Assembly (NCBI GenBank): GCA_003008705.1
Contig: PDUO01000008.1
Coordinates: 248,001-312,000 of the forward strand
DNA length: 64,000 nucleotides
Source: Pezicula radicicola
Lineage: Eukaryota > Ascomycota > Leotiomycetes > Helotiales > Dermateaceae
Direction: 5' to 3'
Positions 25,282 to 41,345 of the stretch are shown here, in pieces. Below the pieces are notes generated by a model, which was not told where the DNA came from, did no database searches, and saw only the letters and a program-made list of their open reading frames with translations. The position numbers and the translations under genes are program-made. The stretch's first letter is position 1. Each line of letters begins with the position of its first letter.

Positions 25282-26634
25282 TTAATCACGCTCCCGCTTC
25301 TGTACAATCGGGCTCGTACCGTCGCTTGCGGAATCGCTCATTACTTCAGACTTGTCGTGGGAATCAGCGTGGCCATTGGATGTACCATCCTGCGACTTCC
25401 CGCATCCCTTAACTAAGATATGTCTCTGTTCGTTCAATCAGCTTTCTGGTCTTCTAAAATTGCAAAAAACCGCCTCCAATTGCTGCAAATTAGAATCGGA
25501 TAAAGAACGAACCTTTAGTGCATCTTTGCGAGAGAAACTCTTCTCACAATGGCCACAGGGGAAGGGCTTTACTGCCAAGTGGATACGCTTGTGGCGCTTC
25601 AAATCATGATTCCGGTTGAATGATTGGGGGCATTGGTCGCATTTGAAGGGGCGGTCGTTTTGTACCTGTTGTTGGCTTGGGTGCCCATAAACTTGCCCAT
25701 TCATCTGGTGGGGTTGGTACTGCATGTTCATTCCACCAACAAGAGCCATTTGGTTTCCAGGGCTGTGCACATTCGACATTATTGGGCCTGACATGGCTGG
25801 GAGGTTGTATCCACCATATGGCCGTTGGTAGTGGCCTTGTGGTGCTCCCATCTGCGCATGGCTCTGTGCCGACGAAGGTCTTTGCTGTGGCGCCGAGGGT
25901 GCGTTGGGGGATTGCTGGGTGGGTGATGGATGCGCGTAAGCGGGGAAAGACGATTGCTGAGGAGTGGAGGCTGGCGTATAGTAAGTTGGCGTAGGCGGTG
26001 GCCGCCCGCCATAGTTGTCTGGCGCATGAAGAGGTCCTTGTTGAGGCGCTTGCGAAGCAGGCTGTTGAGAGTTCATGATAGCATTGTTCATTTGCTGCTG
26101 ATGCTGTTGAGGTGCCAGAGCGGGTAGATTTTGCTGTGCGCCCCCACCTTGGGAGGACATTGTAGGGAATGGAGGAAGTGTTGTTATGTCATATGGAGGT
26201 GGTGGCAGCTGGCCATTGCCAGTCGATGGAGAGTTCGTTCCTCGTTCTTGGAAGTTCATTGAAGGCGAGTACAAAGGACGCCCCATGTAATTCTGCTGCT
26301 GGGCATACGCTGTTTGCATTGGGGGCGCTGAAGTGTAAGTATACGAGGAGCTTTGCGGTGTTGGCCAGTAACCCAAGGATTGATATGGGGTAACACCTGC
26401 AGCCGAGCTGCCTGAACTGGTACTGTTGACACTGGATGCTAACGGGCTGAGTCCATCACTTGGAAGACCGGCTGGAGGAGTTAGGACGCTGCTGACTGGG
26501 GGTTGTGTTGTTGATGGCGCGTAAGCTGGATATCGGTGCATGGTTGAGAGGTGATCTGGCGGTGGAAGTTGGAATGTGGGCAGGTTGGATGCTGCGGACC
26601 TTCGAGCTGTGAAGCTCTGAGCGGTCTCCATCAT
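25282..26634 (-). CDS. flbC: FlbC-like C2H2 transcription factor (conidiation regulator)
   Basis: Exons are 25513-26634 and 25282-25425, with an 87-nt intron that splits the second zinc finger; 421 residues. A long Pro/Gln/Ser-rich N-terminal region (activation-domain-like) precedes two C-terminal fingers. Finger 1 is CDQCPQSFNRNHDLKRHKRIH (about 332-352). Finger 2 starts PFPCGHCEKSFSRKDALK and is completed by exon 2 with RHILVKGCGK, a C2HC arrangement. An acidic and serine-rich tail ends in VQKRERD. The finger pair and its C-terminal place match FlbC, an activator of asexual development in Aspergillus; the symbol rests on remembered similarity. Without splicing, the frame would run into an unrelated tail and lose finger 2. 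The almost 9-kb upstream region suggests complex developmental control (inference). Confidence 0.75.
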
Positions 26635-29600
26635 AGAAGATAATTGCGAAGTCCACGGTGCCGTTTAAGAGCGGGTCGGGATGAAGATGTAGAAATTGGT
26701 GGGGTCGAGACTCGCCGCGAGGGTATGGATGGATGCAGGAGAAAGAAGCAGAGTAGGCGAGGAGAGGTGCGTGTGGGTAATGCGGCTGTTGTAGTCAAAG
26801 AAAGTCGAACAATGCCAATTCCAGAGGCTCTTCTTCTTGTTCTTCTTCTTCTTCGTCTTCTTTCTTCTCTCTCTTGCAAGTATCAACAAAGAAGTCGACG
26901 ATGATATCTCTGGGCTTTGGTCGAGATTCAGACTTCAGACTGGGTAGAGAATGTGGAGCGTCGATCACCTGGATGGCGGCCGGGGAGGCGTCTGTCGATA
27001 TATGTAGCTTATTGGGTCTCGGTATGGTCTGTGTGCCCCAGGAGAGATATGGCTGGATGATGTTGATCCCAGCCGAGAAGCGTGGCAGTAGGGAGGGGGG
27101 AACTAGTGGAGAACCAGAGCCAGAGAAACCCAGTTTGCGGCGTAGACTACGCTAAGCCCAAGATCCAAACTACAGCAGTACGGAGTACTACTATTACAGT
27201 ACTACAGCACTGGACTACTGGAAGGCTTGCTACCCCATGTCGAAGGATCAAAAAAGCACGAGGCCTCGAGGGAGTGGCTTTATCTGGCAGTAGTTTATCC
27301 ATACCTCACTCAAGGGATCTTCTCATGTTACTCGTACTGGACTTGCTGGGTATTCAGTCCCAGCCTGCAGGGGCATCTTACTTTTGCAAGACATCTCCCT
27401 TGATTTGTCCGCTCGTCCTCGAGTTATTCTATAGTAGGAGGGGACATCCGATGTTGTACTGCAGTCCTGAGTACCTACCCTATCTCCTGCACCTACCTGC
27501 ACAATCTCAGGGCCCATCGGGACAGCTCTCGTTCTCGCTCCCTATTATTTTTTTTTTCGATATACCTGATATTGGGATGTTGCGCCGGCTTCGGTTTTAC
27601 CCTGTCCTGGGTCTACCCAGTTGCGAAATGATTTCGGATGCTTAAAATGTTGGGCTGCTACCAGGGTCGAGACATAAGCTCTAAATCTGATTTGTTGGTT
27701 CGCGGTCCTCTTCTAGACTATTGCCCGGCCATCGGTCACTTACTTGGCTTATTTGGTGGGCTGTGCGAGCTCGATCGACTGGAAGATGCCTCTTGAGGTT
27801 TAACCCTCACCCTCGCAGCTTTAGGAGGTTACTGCCTTTTTGGCTCTGGTATGCTGTAGGCATGCGACAGGCATCAGGGGTCAGGATCGATGGCCTATGA
27901 ACGGCCCTACGAGAGACCCCTTGGTTTTTGCACAACCAAGCTAAAGACAGCCAGGCGCGCATAGAAGTTGGAACAGCTCGTTTCCTTAGGAAAGGCCTCT
28001 AGCGCCCAGGGTTTTGGGAGGGAAAAAGTAAAGAAACGAGGGAAAGGGAGTGGCAGGGTGGACAGGGACAGGCGAAAGGGTGGCTCGATTGCATGCTGCA
28101 GCACAAGGATGAAGGTGTGCATTTGACATTTGCTAGGGTGCTCGGGTCACACACTCACATCTCTCTGATTCAGATGAAGCAGAGAAGGACCCGACGACAT
28201 CTTGTTTGCAATTATACTCTTGCTCCTGATTTCCGCAATACTTCGTAGGCCTGTGTCGGGCATGTCATAAACTTGGATTAGCCTCGGGTATCACGGTGCA
28301 GCACAGTCCAGTAAGCCGAGAATAGGGGAGCGGCCGTAAGTATGTCAGAAGCAGAGGAAAAGAGGGTTTGAGTTTGGGAAGAAAGGGTGGAACAGGGGTA
28401 AACACGCGCGGATCTGACATTATTCTGGATCCTGATAACCTATGTAGCCTTGTCCTGGTACTGTAGTGTGGGAAACCGGTTGACCAAAGTAAGAAAGATT
28501 GACCCCATATGTCGGCGAGGTTGCTGTGTCTTCTCTATCCGAACCGAGGGGCGGGTTGATCTGGCTCTCTTTCTTTCTCTTTCTTTTCTTTTTTGTCTTT
28601 TTTAATTCTTTTATTTTTTTCCTTTCGAATTTCGCTGCATCTAAATTTCAGCGCTTGGACCAAGATCGACCAGGGGTTCAGGGCGCTGCTGCTGATTGGC
28701 GTTGTGGGTGAGGGGGAAGCTTTACCGCTTACCACTTTCTGCTATTGTTGCAGAAACAGAGACATCAACCAGGACAATTCCATAGGTCACTATGAGCGCG
28801 CGACAATCTTGGTTGCTGGACTGGTGATCTCTGTGGTTATCAAATGCTCAGCAAATGATGAGCTTGTTGCTGTACCGCATTCATACATACATAATCTCGT
28901 CCTACGCTTGTCTCACGTACCTACAAATAATCATAATAGTTACGACATGACATCTCCGCGCTCCAAGGCATTCATTCATCCAACCATCCACCAAGGAAGG
29001 GGGTGGGCAGATCGGCGATAGCGAAAGATATCGCGCTTCAGATTCCTTGGACTGACTGAAGTGATAACGTACGTACGTCACAGCTTATTTATTTCTACTT
29101 TCAGAAGAAAGACCATGACAATCTCGCATCACAACCCACTTCAGCTTATGTCTATCTGTGCATGACATAATGACAGCAGCTTCGAGGAAGAGTAACGAAA
29201 TTATTGTGCTGCTCATAGGTACGAAGCACAGTATCAGAAACATGGGCCTTCTGTCTAGTGCAATGTGCAATGGGCAATGGCAAGGTTTATAGTACAGTGT
29301 GCGTCCGTCCGTATATGATATCCAGGCTTTAGAGCTCTCGGTACAGAGCTTAAAAGCTTCAGCCCTTCGTCTGCGCCTGAGCCCTTCATCTATTTCTGCC
29401 ACTTGACAGGAATCGGAGCTCCAAAGTCTGGCCTATCCCGCCGGTCTTGACCTGTTTGGTCGGAGCTTTCGTCTATTTTGGCCAGAAGAGGGCTGGTTGC
29501 GTAGGCCGCTCTAGACCGCCGCCGGTCGCTTGTGCTTTGGTCCCTTGTCCAAAAAAATGCGAAATTCGAAATTCAATCAAATCTTCTTGGCGCCATCTAT

Positions 29601-32425
29601 CAATTATTGGGCAGTCGTGCTATCAAAAAACCATTTGATGAAATATTCTTTGCTTTAGCACACACACGACTGGCGAGAGAACGAACGAAGAAAGTTCCAG
29701 ATGGATGGGACGGGTACGGGTACAGCTCAGCCAAAGATGAGGGCACCAAGAACCACAGACAGGTACAGTACGCCCCTTCAAACACAGCAGCATCTCGTCG
29801 AACGTCAACTCGAATAATCTTTCCCCTCAGCCTGGGTGATGCGTCGGTCGCTACACATCTTTCACCTCCACCTCCCATCTCCTCGGGCGGAGGCGTGCGC
29901 TACATCAGCAACCTAGATCCATACTAAGGCCAAAGCAGGTCTGATCAGCCTACCTTATTTTGTCCTATCACCCCGAAACCATGTTGGCTTGACGGGGTCC
30001 TGGCCCCAGTAATCTGTTTTTGTTTTTCTTTTCCATGGCATTTAGTCCCCCGCCCGCTCATAATGCGAGGAAATCGTGGAGGATTCCGGTAAATGGATAA
30101 CATGAATATCGTGATTGCGGAAAACACCCATACAGCCATCACGATGCAAAATTGAAAAAGGTGCAATGTCCGGCTGCAGAGTGTGTCTAGTCCAGATACG
30201 AGAAAACTTGATTTGCTTGGCGGCCCTCAATTCTTCGGAAACCGGCTGCGTCTGCAGTCATCTCTCTGCAGCCTGCTGCATCTTCATCTTGTCTTCTGGC
30301 TAGCGTGGTTGAATGATGAATGGTTCCCCCCCCTCCATCGCTTATGTACGAAGTACAGTAGGGGCCAACCCTCTGGCGGCCTCCCCACCACCAGTCTCGT
30401 GCTTCTCCCTTCTGGGCTGGGCCAACAGACACAATTCTCGGGTCGATGGCTTGCAGTCACAACATCCTTCTTTACAGTGACTTGGGTCGCTTGGTGCCCT
30501 GAGCCCCCTCCTCCCCCCCTTAGCACAGTCGAACCTCGGCCTGACCGCAAAGAAGCGTCGAGTCTAACTTGTCTGCCCAAACAGATGGGCGACACGCCAC
30601 TGTCCCCTATCCTGGAATCCTGGGAATCAAATCTGGGGCAGACGGCAGAATGGTCAAAATTGGCGCCGCCCAAGCGCAGAGCCTCACGATGCCTCGGACG
30701 CCACGTCTCCTCTTCCAACAACTCCAACAAAAAGTGGTTTTTTATGGTTCTGTGCTACGCCGCCCGGCCGTGGTCACGCATGCTCAAAAAGGCATAGGCA
30801 GGGTACAATGTACCAGGATGTCATCACACTCAATGCACGGCGCTCTGACTGGCACCATTTACGAGGCGTCGAGAGAACCATGCTGCCATGTGTATTGGAG
30901 CATGGGCGCCTCCAGCTGAAGACGGTCAGAGCATCTTCAGAAACCTTGTTGACGATAAGATTTAAGCCATTTACGTCCTTCGGAACAACCCTTTTCAATT
31001 GCTTGCATGGGGATGCTCACCAAGGTTCGGCCAAAGAACCGCTCATCAAAAAAAAAAGAGGGAGGAGATTCAAGCAGAACCGGGGTGGGAAGTATTATTA
31101 TTATTATTATGATTTGACAGCTTGTGCAATGCGAGCATGTTCAGCTTCGAGGACTTCAGTTTCTTGTGTGTATTGTGTGTAACAGAAAGTTCTAGACAAG
31201 AGGTAGAAATGCTTCTGTCTCTGAAACAGCGATTTGGGTACGGGATATTGCAGCATCTGGGTACGATCTAGACAACTTTAAAAAAAAAATCAAAAATCAA
31301 AAAACAGCCTGTCAAGTCTGCACGCAGCGGTAGAGTAAGTCGAGTCCAGATGCAGAGTTGCCTCCGTTAATTTTACCCCTGAGCCTGAAGATTCATCTGC
31401 TTCAAGGCTCAAGACTGCTGGTGGTAGGAAGACGCTCGGTGATTACTAAGCGAGAATAACTGGCAGTCTCCGCTTCTTGTCGGAAATTGAAGGGAGTCAT
31501 GGCACGCTTCACTTCAAGAGCTTTTCGCTGATAAAGGGATTGATTGCCTAAGTACAACAATGAGACAACGTATGGGGGGATGGGGGTGTAGATACCTATG
31601 ATACCTTTGATACCCATGATAAGAATAAGTGGATAAGCTACGACAAAAATGCCTCGACCATACACTCAAATCGGGCATACCACGTTCCTTCCACTGTCAC
31701 CAATACTAGGTATGCTCTCCCACGAAGAGCTTTCTTCCTTCTCACAACTCACAAACCTGCCCATTCATCAGAATAGGGGTCAATCGTCCCAAGATTAAAG
31801 TACTCGGGAAGGGCTTGATCCTTCCTTGAAGCCATGGAAGCCATTGAAGCCATCCCGAGGATGCGGTACTTCCAACATCCTCAAAAAATAAAATATAAAA
31901 TATTAAAACAAAGGCCTCAGCCTGGTACTGCCATTTTCCTCGCTCCAGCACGCCAAAACGTCTAATCAATCATCATTCTTCAGACTACTGCAGCCGTCGT
32001 CTCAAGTTTCCTTTCTACTTCATTCCAGTGCCCTCGACAAAATCCTTTGGAGGATTGGCGTCCACGCCGATGCAAGCCACCGGGGTTCAGCAGCCCTCCA
32101 GCAGCCGCACTAGACGAAGCTGTTTAGGCTATCAGGAAATCACAAATCCAAAGCTAGCCAGAAACACAGAATGAACTGTCCGTTGTTGAACCTTCTTTTG
32201 TCTTGTTCTTCTTCACTTTTCAGACCGTTCGTTGTTCTGACTCCTCCAGTCCATTAGGTTAACATATCCAGACTTTCCAGCAGTCTTTCAGCAAATATGT
32301 AATTCGTAGACTTTGTGTAACCTAAATTTCCGTTGAAGGCGCTCACACCTGTCTCCAGCACGAGGAAACCACGAGGAGAACTTCATCAAAAGCAAGCTCT
32401 TGATGCTCAGCGTCTCTCATCCAAA
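26635..32425. other. long gene-poor region upstream of flbC-like gene
   Basis: About 5.8 kb of normal base composition without a gene I can support. It contains a TC-rich leader tract, an ATT trinucleotide run at 31093-31110, homopolymer runs, and scattered open frames (27082-27645, 29532-29927, 30183-30797) that overlap each other on both strands and resemble nothing. It is best read as the extended control region and long 5' leader of the flbC-like gene, possibly with non-coding transcripts. Confidence 0.45.
26831..26875. repeat. TTC/TCT-rich microsatellite-like tract
   Basis: Imperfect TTC repeats on the plus strand (GAA on the transcribed strand of flbC), about 200 bp upstream of the flbC-like ATG and so probably in its leader or core promoter. 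Confidence 0.6.
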
Positions 32426-33006
32426 ATGAACCATCACATGAAGCCCACCCGAGGTATAGCGCGCGGCAGACATAACTCCAACCTAGTGAGTGAACCCCTA
32501 TTCCAATCAGACTGACGCTCAGTAGTACCCACACTCTCCTGCAAGGACAACCATGCCTCCTCGTCAAGCCATTCGCAGCTACAGGACAATACACTCTTAG
32601 CCACAGGTAAGACCATAAGTCTTAGCACGCACACATCACTCCCTTCATAGCTCGCTCCTCACTGCATTGTATTAATAAAGCCTCAATAACGTTCGTCATC
32701 TGATAGGCCACCGTGAACGATCGCCCGGAGACGCAAGTTCATGGAGAATTCCGTACCACACGATACCGAGTAAGCACAGTGAGGAAGAGCAAGACAGAGA
32801 AGACTACAGAGCCTCGAATCGCTCATGCAAGACATCACATATCCAATCATTATCTTTCATCCTATCGATCATCGATGTATACATCCTTACACATGAAAAA
32901 CATGAAGAGAAAGCACTCACTTATCAGCAGACTTTGAAGATCCAACATCTAGATCTCAGAAATGTCATCACCTGCTACACCTAGTCCTACAAGAGACCCC
33001 TTTTGA
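32426..33006 (+). CDS. possible small spliced gene, Ser/His-rich basic peptide
   Basis: Four short blocks join in consistent phase: 32426-32485, 32546-32606, 32707-32769 and 32960-33006. Their donors are GTGAGT, GTAAGA and GTAAGC and their acceptors AAG, TAG and CAG. The joined frame is 76 residues, starts MNHHMKPTRGIARGRH and ends MSSPATPSPTRDPF. No signal peptide, domain or family is recognised. Three good donors in a row suggest a real spliced transcript; whether it is translated is uncertain, and it could be a non-coding RNA. The acceptor of intron 1 is the weakest point. Confidence 0.3.
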
Positions 33007-35777
33007 TTCCATCTGACAATCCTAGCCGTTGCGTCTCAAAATGAAAACAGCAAGGTCATCGCTTCTAGAAACAACCCTAAAGCAATCATCGCTCCGCAAA
33101 CGCGAGTAAATTAACACTAAACTACCCTCTACCCTCTCCTTAAAAGCAGTCACTACCTTAGTAACCCATTTAACTTTCAAAAAAGAACGCTAGTTAAGAA
33201 CTATCTTACTTAGCAAAATCTTAAGCCTCTTTAGGACCTAGATGCAACGAAAAACTTTCGGAATTCGGGAAAACGAGGATAGACTAGGGAGAATAGCGGT
33301 GACGCTATTAATCATTGTCTGATTCTGAGGTATTTACTTGTACATTTCGTATGGAAATGTTATCTTATGGTAGGGAGGGGTAAGCGAATGTGATGAAGTT
33401 CTATCTAATGTCTTGTTAGGTTGGGAACCATTGTTTTACAAATGTGTCTCTGGGCTGTTAGAAACCCTGTAAGATAAGCCTAAAGTTACCTCTGTTTACT
33501 TCATTTCCATGAGACCTACAACTGATGTGGTTAGGTAGCCACCTAGTATCTCCCTCTCAAACATCCTTCTCTTACTCTTCAACACTAATTCTCTTACAAC
33601 ACTTTAGCACAGAATTTCGAATCATGTGAAAACATTCAGCATTCAGAATTACTCTCTACCCTCGGTCCTATCAGTATCTTCCTTCTGAAATCTATCAACT
33701 CCTTTACTGCCAAACTCGGCAAACGTGAAAAGCATGGATTTTATCCTCGGTCCTGTCATCCTTTACGATTCGAGCTTATAGATATTCGAAGGTATCTATG
33801 TCTAAAATTCAGAGAGAATATAATATGATTTCCATTTAGTATAAACACAAACAAAGTTTCTTTGGTAGCTATAGTGTAATCTTTATTCCAACCCCCCTCC
33901 ACCAAAAAAAGAGTAACTCAGTATATCCTTCTATCGAAACATCTTCATTGTAAGCTTACCTAGTTTACATCATCCTTATCCACCTCGTTAGTTTTCTATT
34001 TAATTTACATACTCCGAATTGTTGCTAGGTACATAATTGACACTCAGGATTGTGTTATATTAGAACCTAGGAGACAGTATTGCTAACAATATAAACAATA
34101 CAGTATAACCTGTATTAATATTATTTTATAATAAAACAATATTAGACTTCTAATATCGTTTTATTTACGATACAAGAACTTCTATATCATATTGCTAGCA
34201 ATAATATTGCCAATGTGGCAATATAAACAATATCGTCATATAATTACCAGTAATTCCAACTCTATATTCTCTACTACCTTAATCTTATTTATATCCCCCA
34301 TTTTCAAGTATATTAGCATTCTAGGAGTGGGGTCTAGACCTATATTTGTAGGTTAATAGGGTGTTTTATACTTTTCAAAGACATCTTATTACCGAGTGTT
34401 ATTAATTTAGGGAATAGAATAACTATTTCCGGGCCTATATAGCTAGTAATATCATAATATGACGATATATTAGAAATATAGGTACCCTCACATTATATCA
34501 TATCACTACAATATAAGGTTTCTAATATCATAGCATCTTGTAAAAATATAGGAATCGTGATATGTTGCCCATAAATCACATGATATAGCATGGGGTATAT
34601 CTTCATATTAGGTTTACATTTAATTCTTTCTGATTTGTAAGATCTGAATCAATTCGCCCTATTCTGTAACTAAGGCCACGCAAGCCTCATACATTACAAA
34701 TCACCCATTTTGTATGGTATTCGGGATGAATTCGATGCCACTCATTTAGTATATATACTACTTGACCTCGTATTCAGAGGACAGGTACTCACAATTCACT
34801 CATTATATGCATATAAAATTTCCCCTAAGTCGCAGTTCAATATGATATCATATTGTCAGTAACACTACTAGAAGTAATAAACTACGTCAATTATTAAGAT
34901 TTTTCATCTAAAACCATACTTTCTAATTATGAAATAATATCCAAGGCAGCTTTTGCACTTAACATAGTATCTATTAATGACTACATCGGTGATTCTCTAG
35001 TAAGGTACAAAGCACTACACACTTATTATACTTTACAGAACAGTATATATATATATCGCTTAATCTAAGCGTTACCAATACTCAATACCTATGTATCCCA
35101 ATATTCTATAAACTAATATACCTTGTTAACTAAATATAAAACTTACAAATTACCTATCTCCTTGTCAACTAAGTATTCCGAAGCATAGATAGATAGGCAT
35201 AGTGTCAATCCCATTAGAGATATCTTTCGTTTTTCTAATTTCAGGCAATGCAAAATTATTCCCAGATCCTATATACCAAAAGTATTTCAGTTTGCACAAT
35301 CAAGACACGAGACATTACCATATTTATAATTCATAATTATACATATCATGGACAGAATCCCGCACCTTTATTGGTATCCAGCACTCCTTTACGCTCATTA
35401 AAGTGATAAGTTATAGAAACAGACTTGTTGTAGAGGCTTTATACTACAGCACCCTCTCCAATCAATTAATACTCTATTTGTCTTCTAACTTGTCGCTAAG
35501 TCTGCTACACTTTGAGATAAACAGTTCATCGATGCATGGCATTATTAAACGAAAGTCAGTACATGGAGTACCCCAAAGAAATTAGATGTAGAGCAACAAA
35601 GCATGGATACACTTAAATTAAGCAAGTCACATAAGCTACCTCAATTGTTGATTGGAGTCTTTGAGCCTACAGTATCCGTATAGCTAACAGCATCAAAGCA
35701 ACATCATCTCACCCAAATTCTTCCTTGCCACACGGCCGGCACAGAAGGCGAGGTCATGGACTCAAAGGTTGATGAAC
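33007..35777. other. AT-rich island without genes
   Basis: About 2.8 kb of strongly AT-rich DNA between the gene-poor region and the aquaporin gene. It has many short palindromes and repeated motifs (see the repeat entry) and no coding signal. This looks like an old, mutated repeat or a structural AT island. Confidence 0.5.
34087..34550. repeat. cluster of palindromes and inverted motifs in AT-rich DNA
   Basis: Perfect palindromes lie at 34139-34156 (8-bp arms, 2-nt loop), 34190-34203 (14 bp, no loop) and 34204-34224 (9-bp arms, 3-nt loop). A 15-base motif beginning CAATATAAACAAT occurs at 34087-34101 and 34219-34233, differing at one base. ATATCGTCATAT (34230-34241) is repeated in inverted form at 34457-34468. 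The spacing suggests two nested inverted copies of one sequence. Confidence 0.55.
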
Positions 35778-37022
35778 CTATGTTTCTTCAGGCTCATCCG
35801 TCCCAGCACTGCGTGCCCTCATATGGTTCCTAGTCGGTGCTGGCAGTGGATTTTCCACCATAGTCTTATCATGAGCACTTACCATTGACTGTGTGCGGGT
35901 TTCTTTCCGATCACTTGACTTTGATTCTTGATGCCCCTGCGCTCTTGCATCCGAAGACTCACTTGTCTCTACATGCAGAGGCTGCGCCTCAGGATCCGGG
36001 TTTGCACTCTCATACTCCAAACTTTTGATCAGCTTATACAGCGCAGCTGCTACCAAAGATCCAACACCAGGTCCAATCCAGTAAAGCCAGTGGTATTTCT
36101 CGAACTTGCCAGTCACGACAGCGGGTCCGAAAGAGCGTGCTGGGTTGAGAGACCCTCCAGTCCAAAAGACACCTTTGAAGTTCATCAGCTCTAAAACAAG
36201 GAATTTGAAATACGGCCGAGAAGCCAGGCCTTGATAGCATACCAGTAAGTTCAGCAATGAAAAGCGCCAATCCAATACCGACAGGTGCAATAAAAGTACC
36301 AGTATGCTTCTCAGCAGCCAGCATGAAAATAGCAAAAACGAGTTGCGTCGTGAGGATCACTTCGATAAAAAATCCTTGCGCGATAGAGGTTGTAGTTGCT
36401 AGGCTGGTGCTAACATTAAGACCACCAGAAAAGAGTGCACGCACGAGAGCTGCAGCGATGATACCCCCCAGGAGCTGGGTAATAAGAAGTAAGACGGCTC
36501 GGAACCAATTAATAGTGCCTATAATCCACATGCCAAAGGTGACCTATTTTCAGTGTTAGAATATGCTCCAGTATGGATTAGATTGGAAACTGCTCGGCTC
36601 GAATGATTGGCAACCACACGCATTGCCAAAGCTTGCTACGGGTATAAAGGGGAAAGAACACGTACAGCTGGATTGAATAATCCACCACTAATTCGAAAGA
36701 ATACCCATGCATTGACGGCAAGAGAAAACCCAAAGCTGAGACTAATATATAGCAACTGTGCCGGATTCTTCTGCACAACAGTTGTCACAATGGTCGTCCC
36801 CGTATTCGTATTCGAAGAGATATTCGCAACTTGAGTGCCAGCGAAAGCAAAGAACAGAAAAAGAATCGTGCCAGCGAACTCCCCAATTGCAGCAACAATG
36901 TGACCGCGGGCAGCTAAAGGGGCTTTGCGGAGAATATGGTTCCAAAACGTGATATAGTAATTGCTTTCGTTGGAGGAGAGCGGAAAGGAGTTGTTGTGAT
37001 GCCCGGGTTTGATGATTAACAT
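35778..37022 (-). CDS. aquaporin, MIP family
   Basis: Exons are 36666-37022, 36243-36543 and 35778-36172 (introns 122 and 70 nt), giving 350 residues. Hydrophobic helices start at [22 protein letters not shown]. The first NPA box is rebuilt across intron 1 ([14 protein letters not shown]) and the second is [12 protein letters not shown], followed by [20 protein letters not shown]. Both NPA loops are intact, so a working water or small-solute channel in the plasma membrane or an organelle is expected. The ending is a hydrophilic, serine-rich cytosolic tail of about 85 residues. I prefer the ATG at 37020-37022 (A at -3). An in-frame ATG at 37089-37091 would add 23 mostly hydrophobic residues and give 373 residues. 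Confidence 0.88.
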
Positions 37023-37201
37023 TTTAGAGGTGAAGATTATGCAAGGAAATAGGACGAATGAGAGTGGGAGAAATAAAGTAGATAAGACCATGGAAAAGCT
37101 GGTTGAAGCGGTTGAGGTGCTTGCTAGGCTGCGTCAATGACGCACCTCAAATTGTGTAGGGGAAGGAGCCTCTGTCACTAGATGCAGTCACTAGTTACTC
37201 G

Positions 37202-37294
37202 TAGACTGCGGAATGGGTACCCGGACCTATTGGGTAACCCATGGGTACTTAGTATAACCCACGGGTTACCTATGGGCACCTATTCCGTAGTCTA
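37202..37294. mobile_element. 93-bp hAT-like MITE with 8-bp target-site duplication
   Basis: The terminal inverted repeats are TAGACTGCGGAAT at the left and the inverse of TAGACTACGGAAT at the right. The element is flanked on both sides by the identical octamer GTTACTCG (37194-37201 and 37295-37302). An 8-bp duplication is the mark of hAT-superfamily transposition. The inside is also largely self-complementary (GGGTAACCC, GGGTACCC-like motifs), so the whole element can fold as a hairpin. It has no coding capacity. It sits 180 bp upstream of the aquaporin start, within its likely promoter. Confidence 0.75.
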
Positions 37295-37640
37295 GTTACT
37301 CGACAATGTTGACTGCTCAAAATGGATAGAACTTGAAGGGAATTATTAGACCCATTGAGTAATGCACGGAAGTTGAGCTCTTTGGAATATAGAAAGAAAC
37401 AAGGAAACTTTGGCTTTCTCCTAGGCTAGCTAGATTGCAACCTCAGAGTTCCGTAACATATAATAATCCCGATATTGAGTCGCTGCTTTGGGCCAAGTGA
37501 TGCTATGAGACGCAATAAGTGCTTCCCATACACACAGATGTGGTATTGCCGGACCTACATTACATCCAACCTTTGACAAAGCTATCGTGCCAAGTCTATT
37601 GACGCCTAAAAACTCCAGTCATAACAAGCCAAGGTATCCC

Positions 37641-41254
<3,614 letters not shown>

Positions 41255-41324
41255 GGCGATATCGATGCTGATGTTGTTTGGAAAAGAGGGGCTTTATGGG
41301 GGGATGAGGACAGTAACTTGGTCG

Positions 41325-41345
41325 ACGCGGCTTGGTTTCACGCGT
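41325..41345. promoter_or_regulatory. two MCB-like ACGCG boxes upstream of SMC5
   Basis: ACGCG is at 41325-41329 and the full MluI box ACGCGT at 41340-41345, 71-91 bp upstream of the SMC5 ATG. This is the binding core of the G1/S factor MBF known from yeasts; use in this fungus is inferred. Confidence 0.5.

Noticed and set aside
25425..25512. Unspliced C-terminus of the FlbC-like protein
   Set aside because: Reading through destroys the second zinc finger; the spliced version completes it.
27082..27645. 187-codon open frame
   Set aside because: No domain and irregular composition; it lies in the flbC-like upstream region without splice context.
29532..29927. 131-codon open frame ending ...RYISNLDPY
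   Set aside because: No good start codon and no recognisable family; the neighbouring frame is also open over part of it.
30183..30797. Overlapping open frames of 204 (+) and 148 (-) codons
   Set aside because: They overlap on opposite strands, have biased low-complexity content and no family resemblance.
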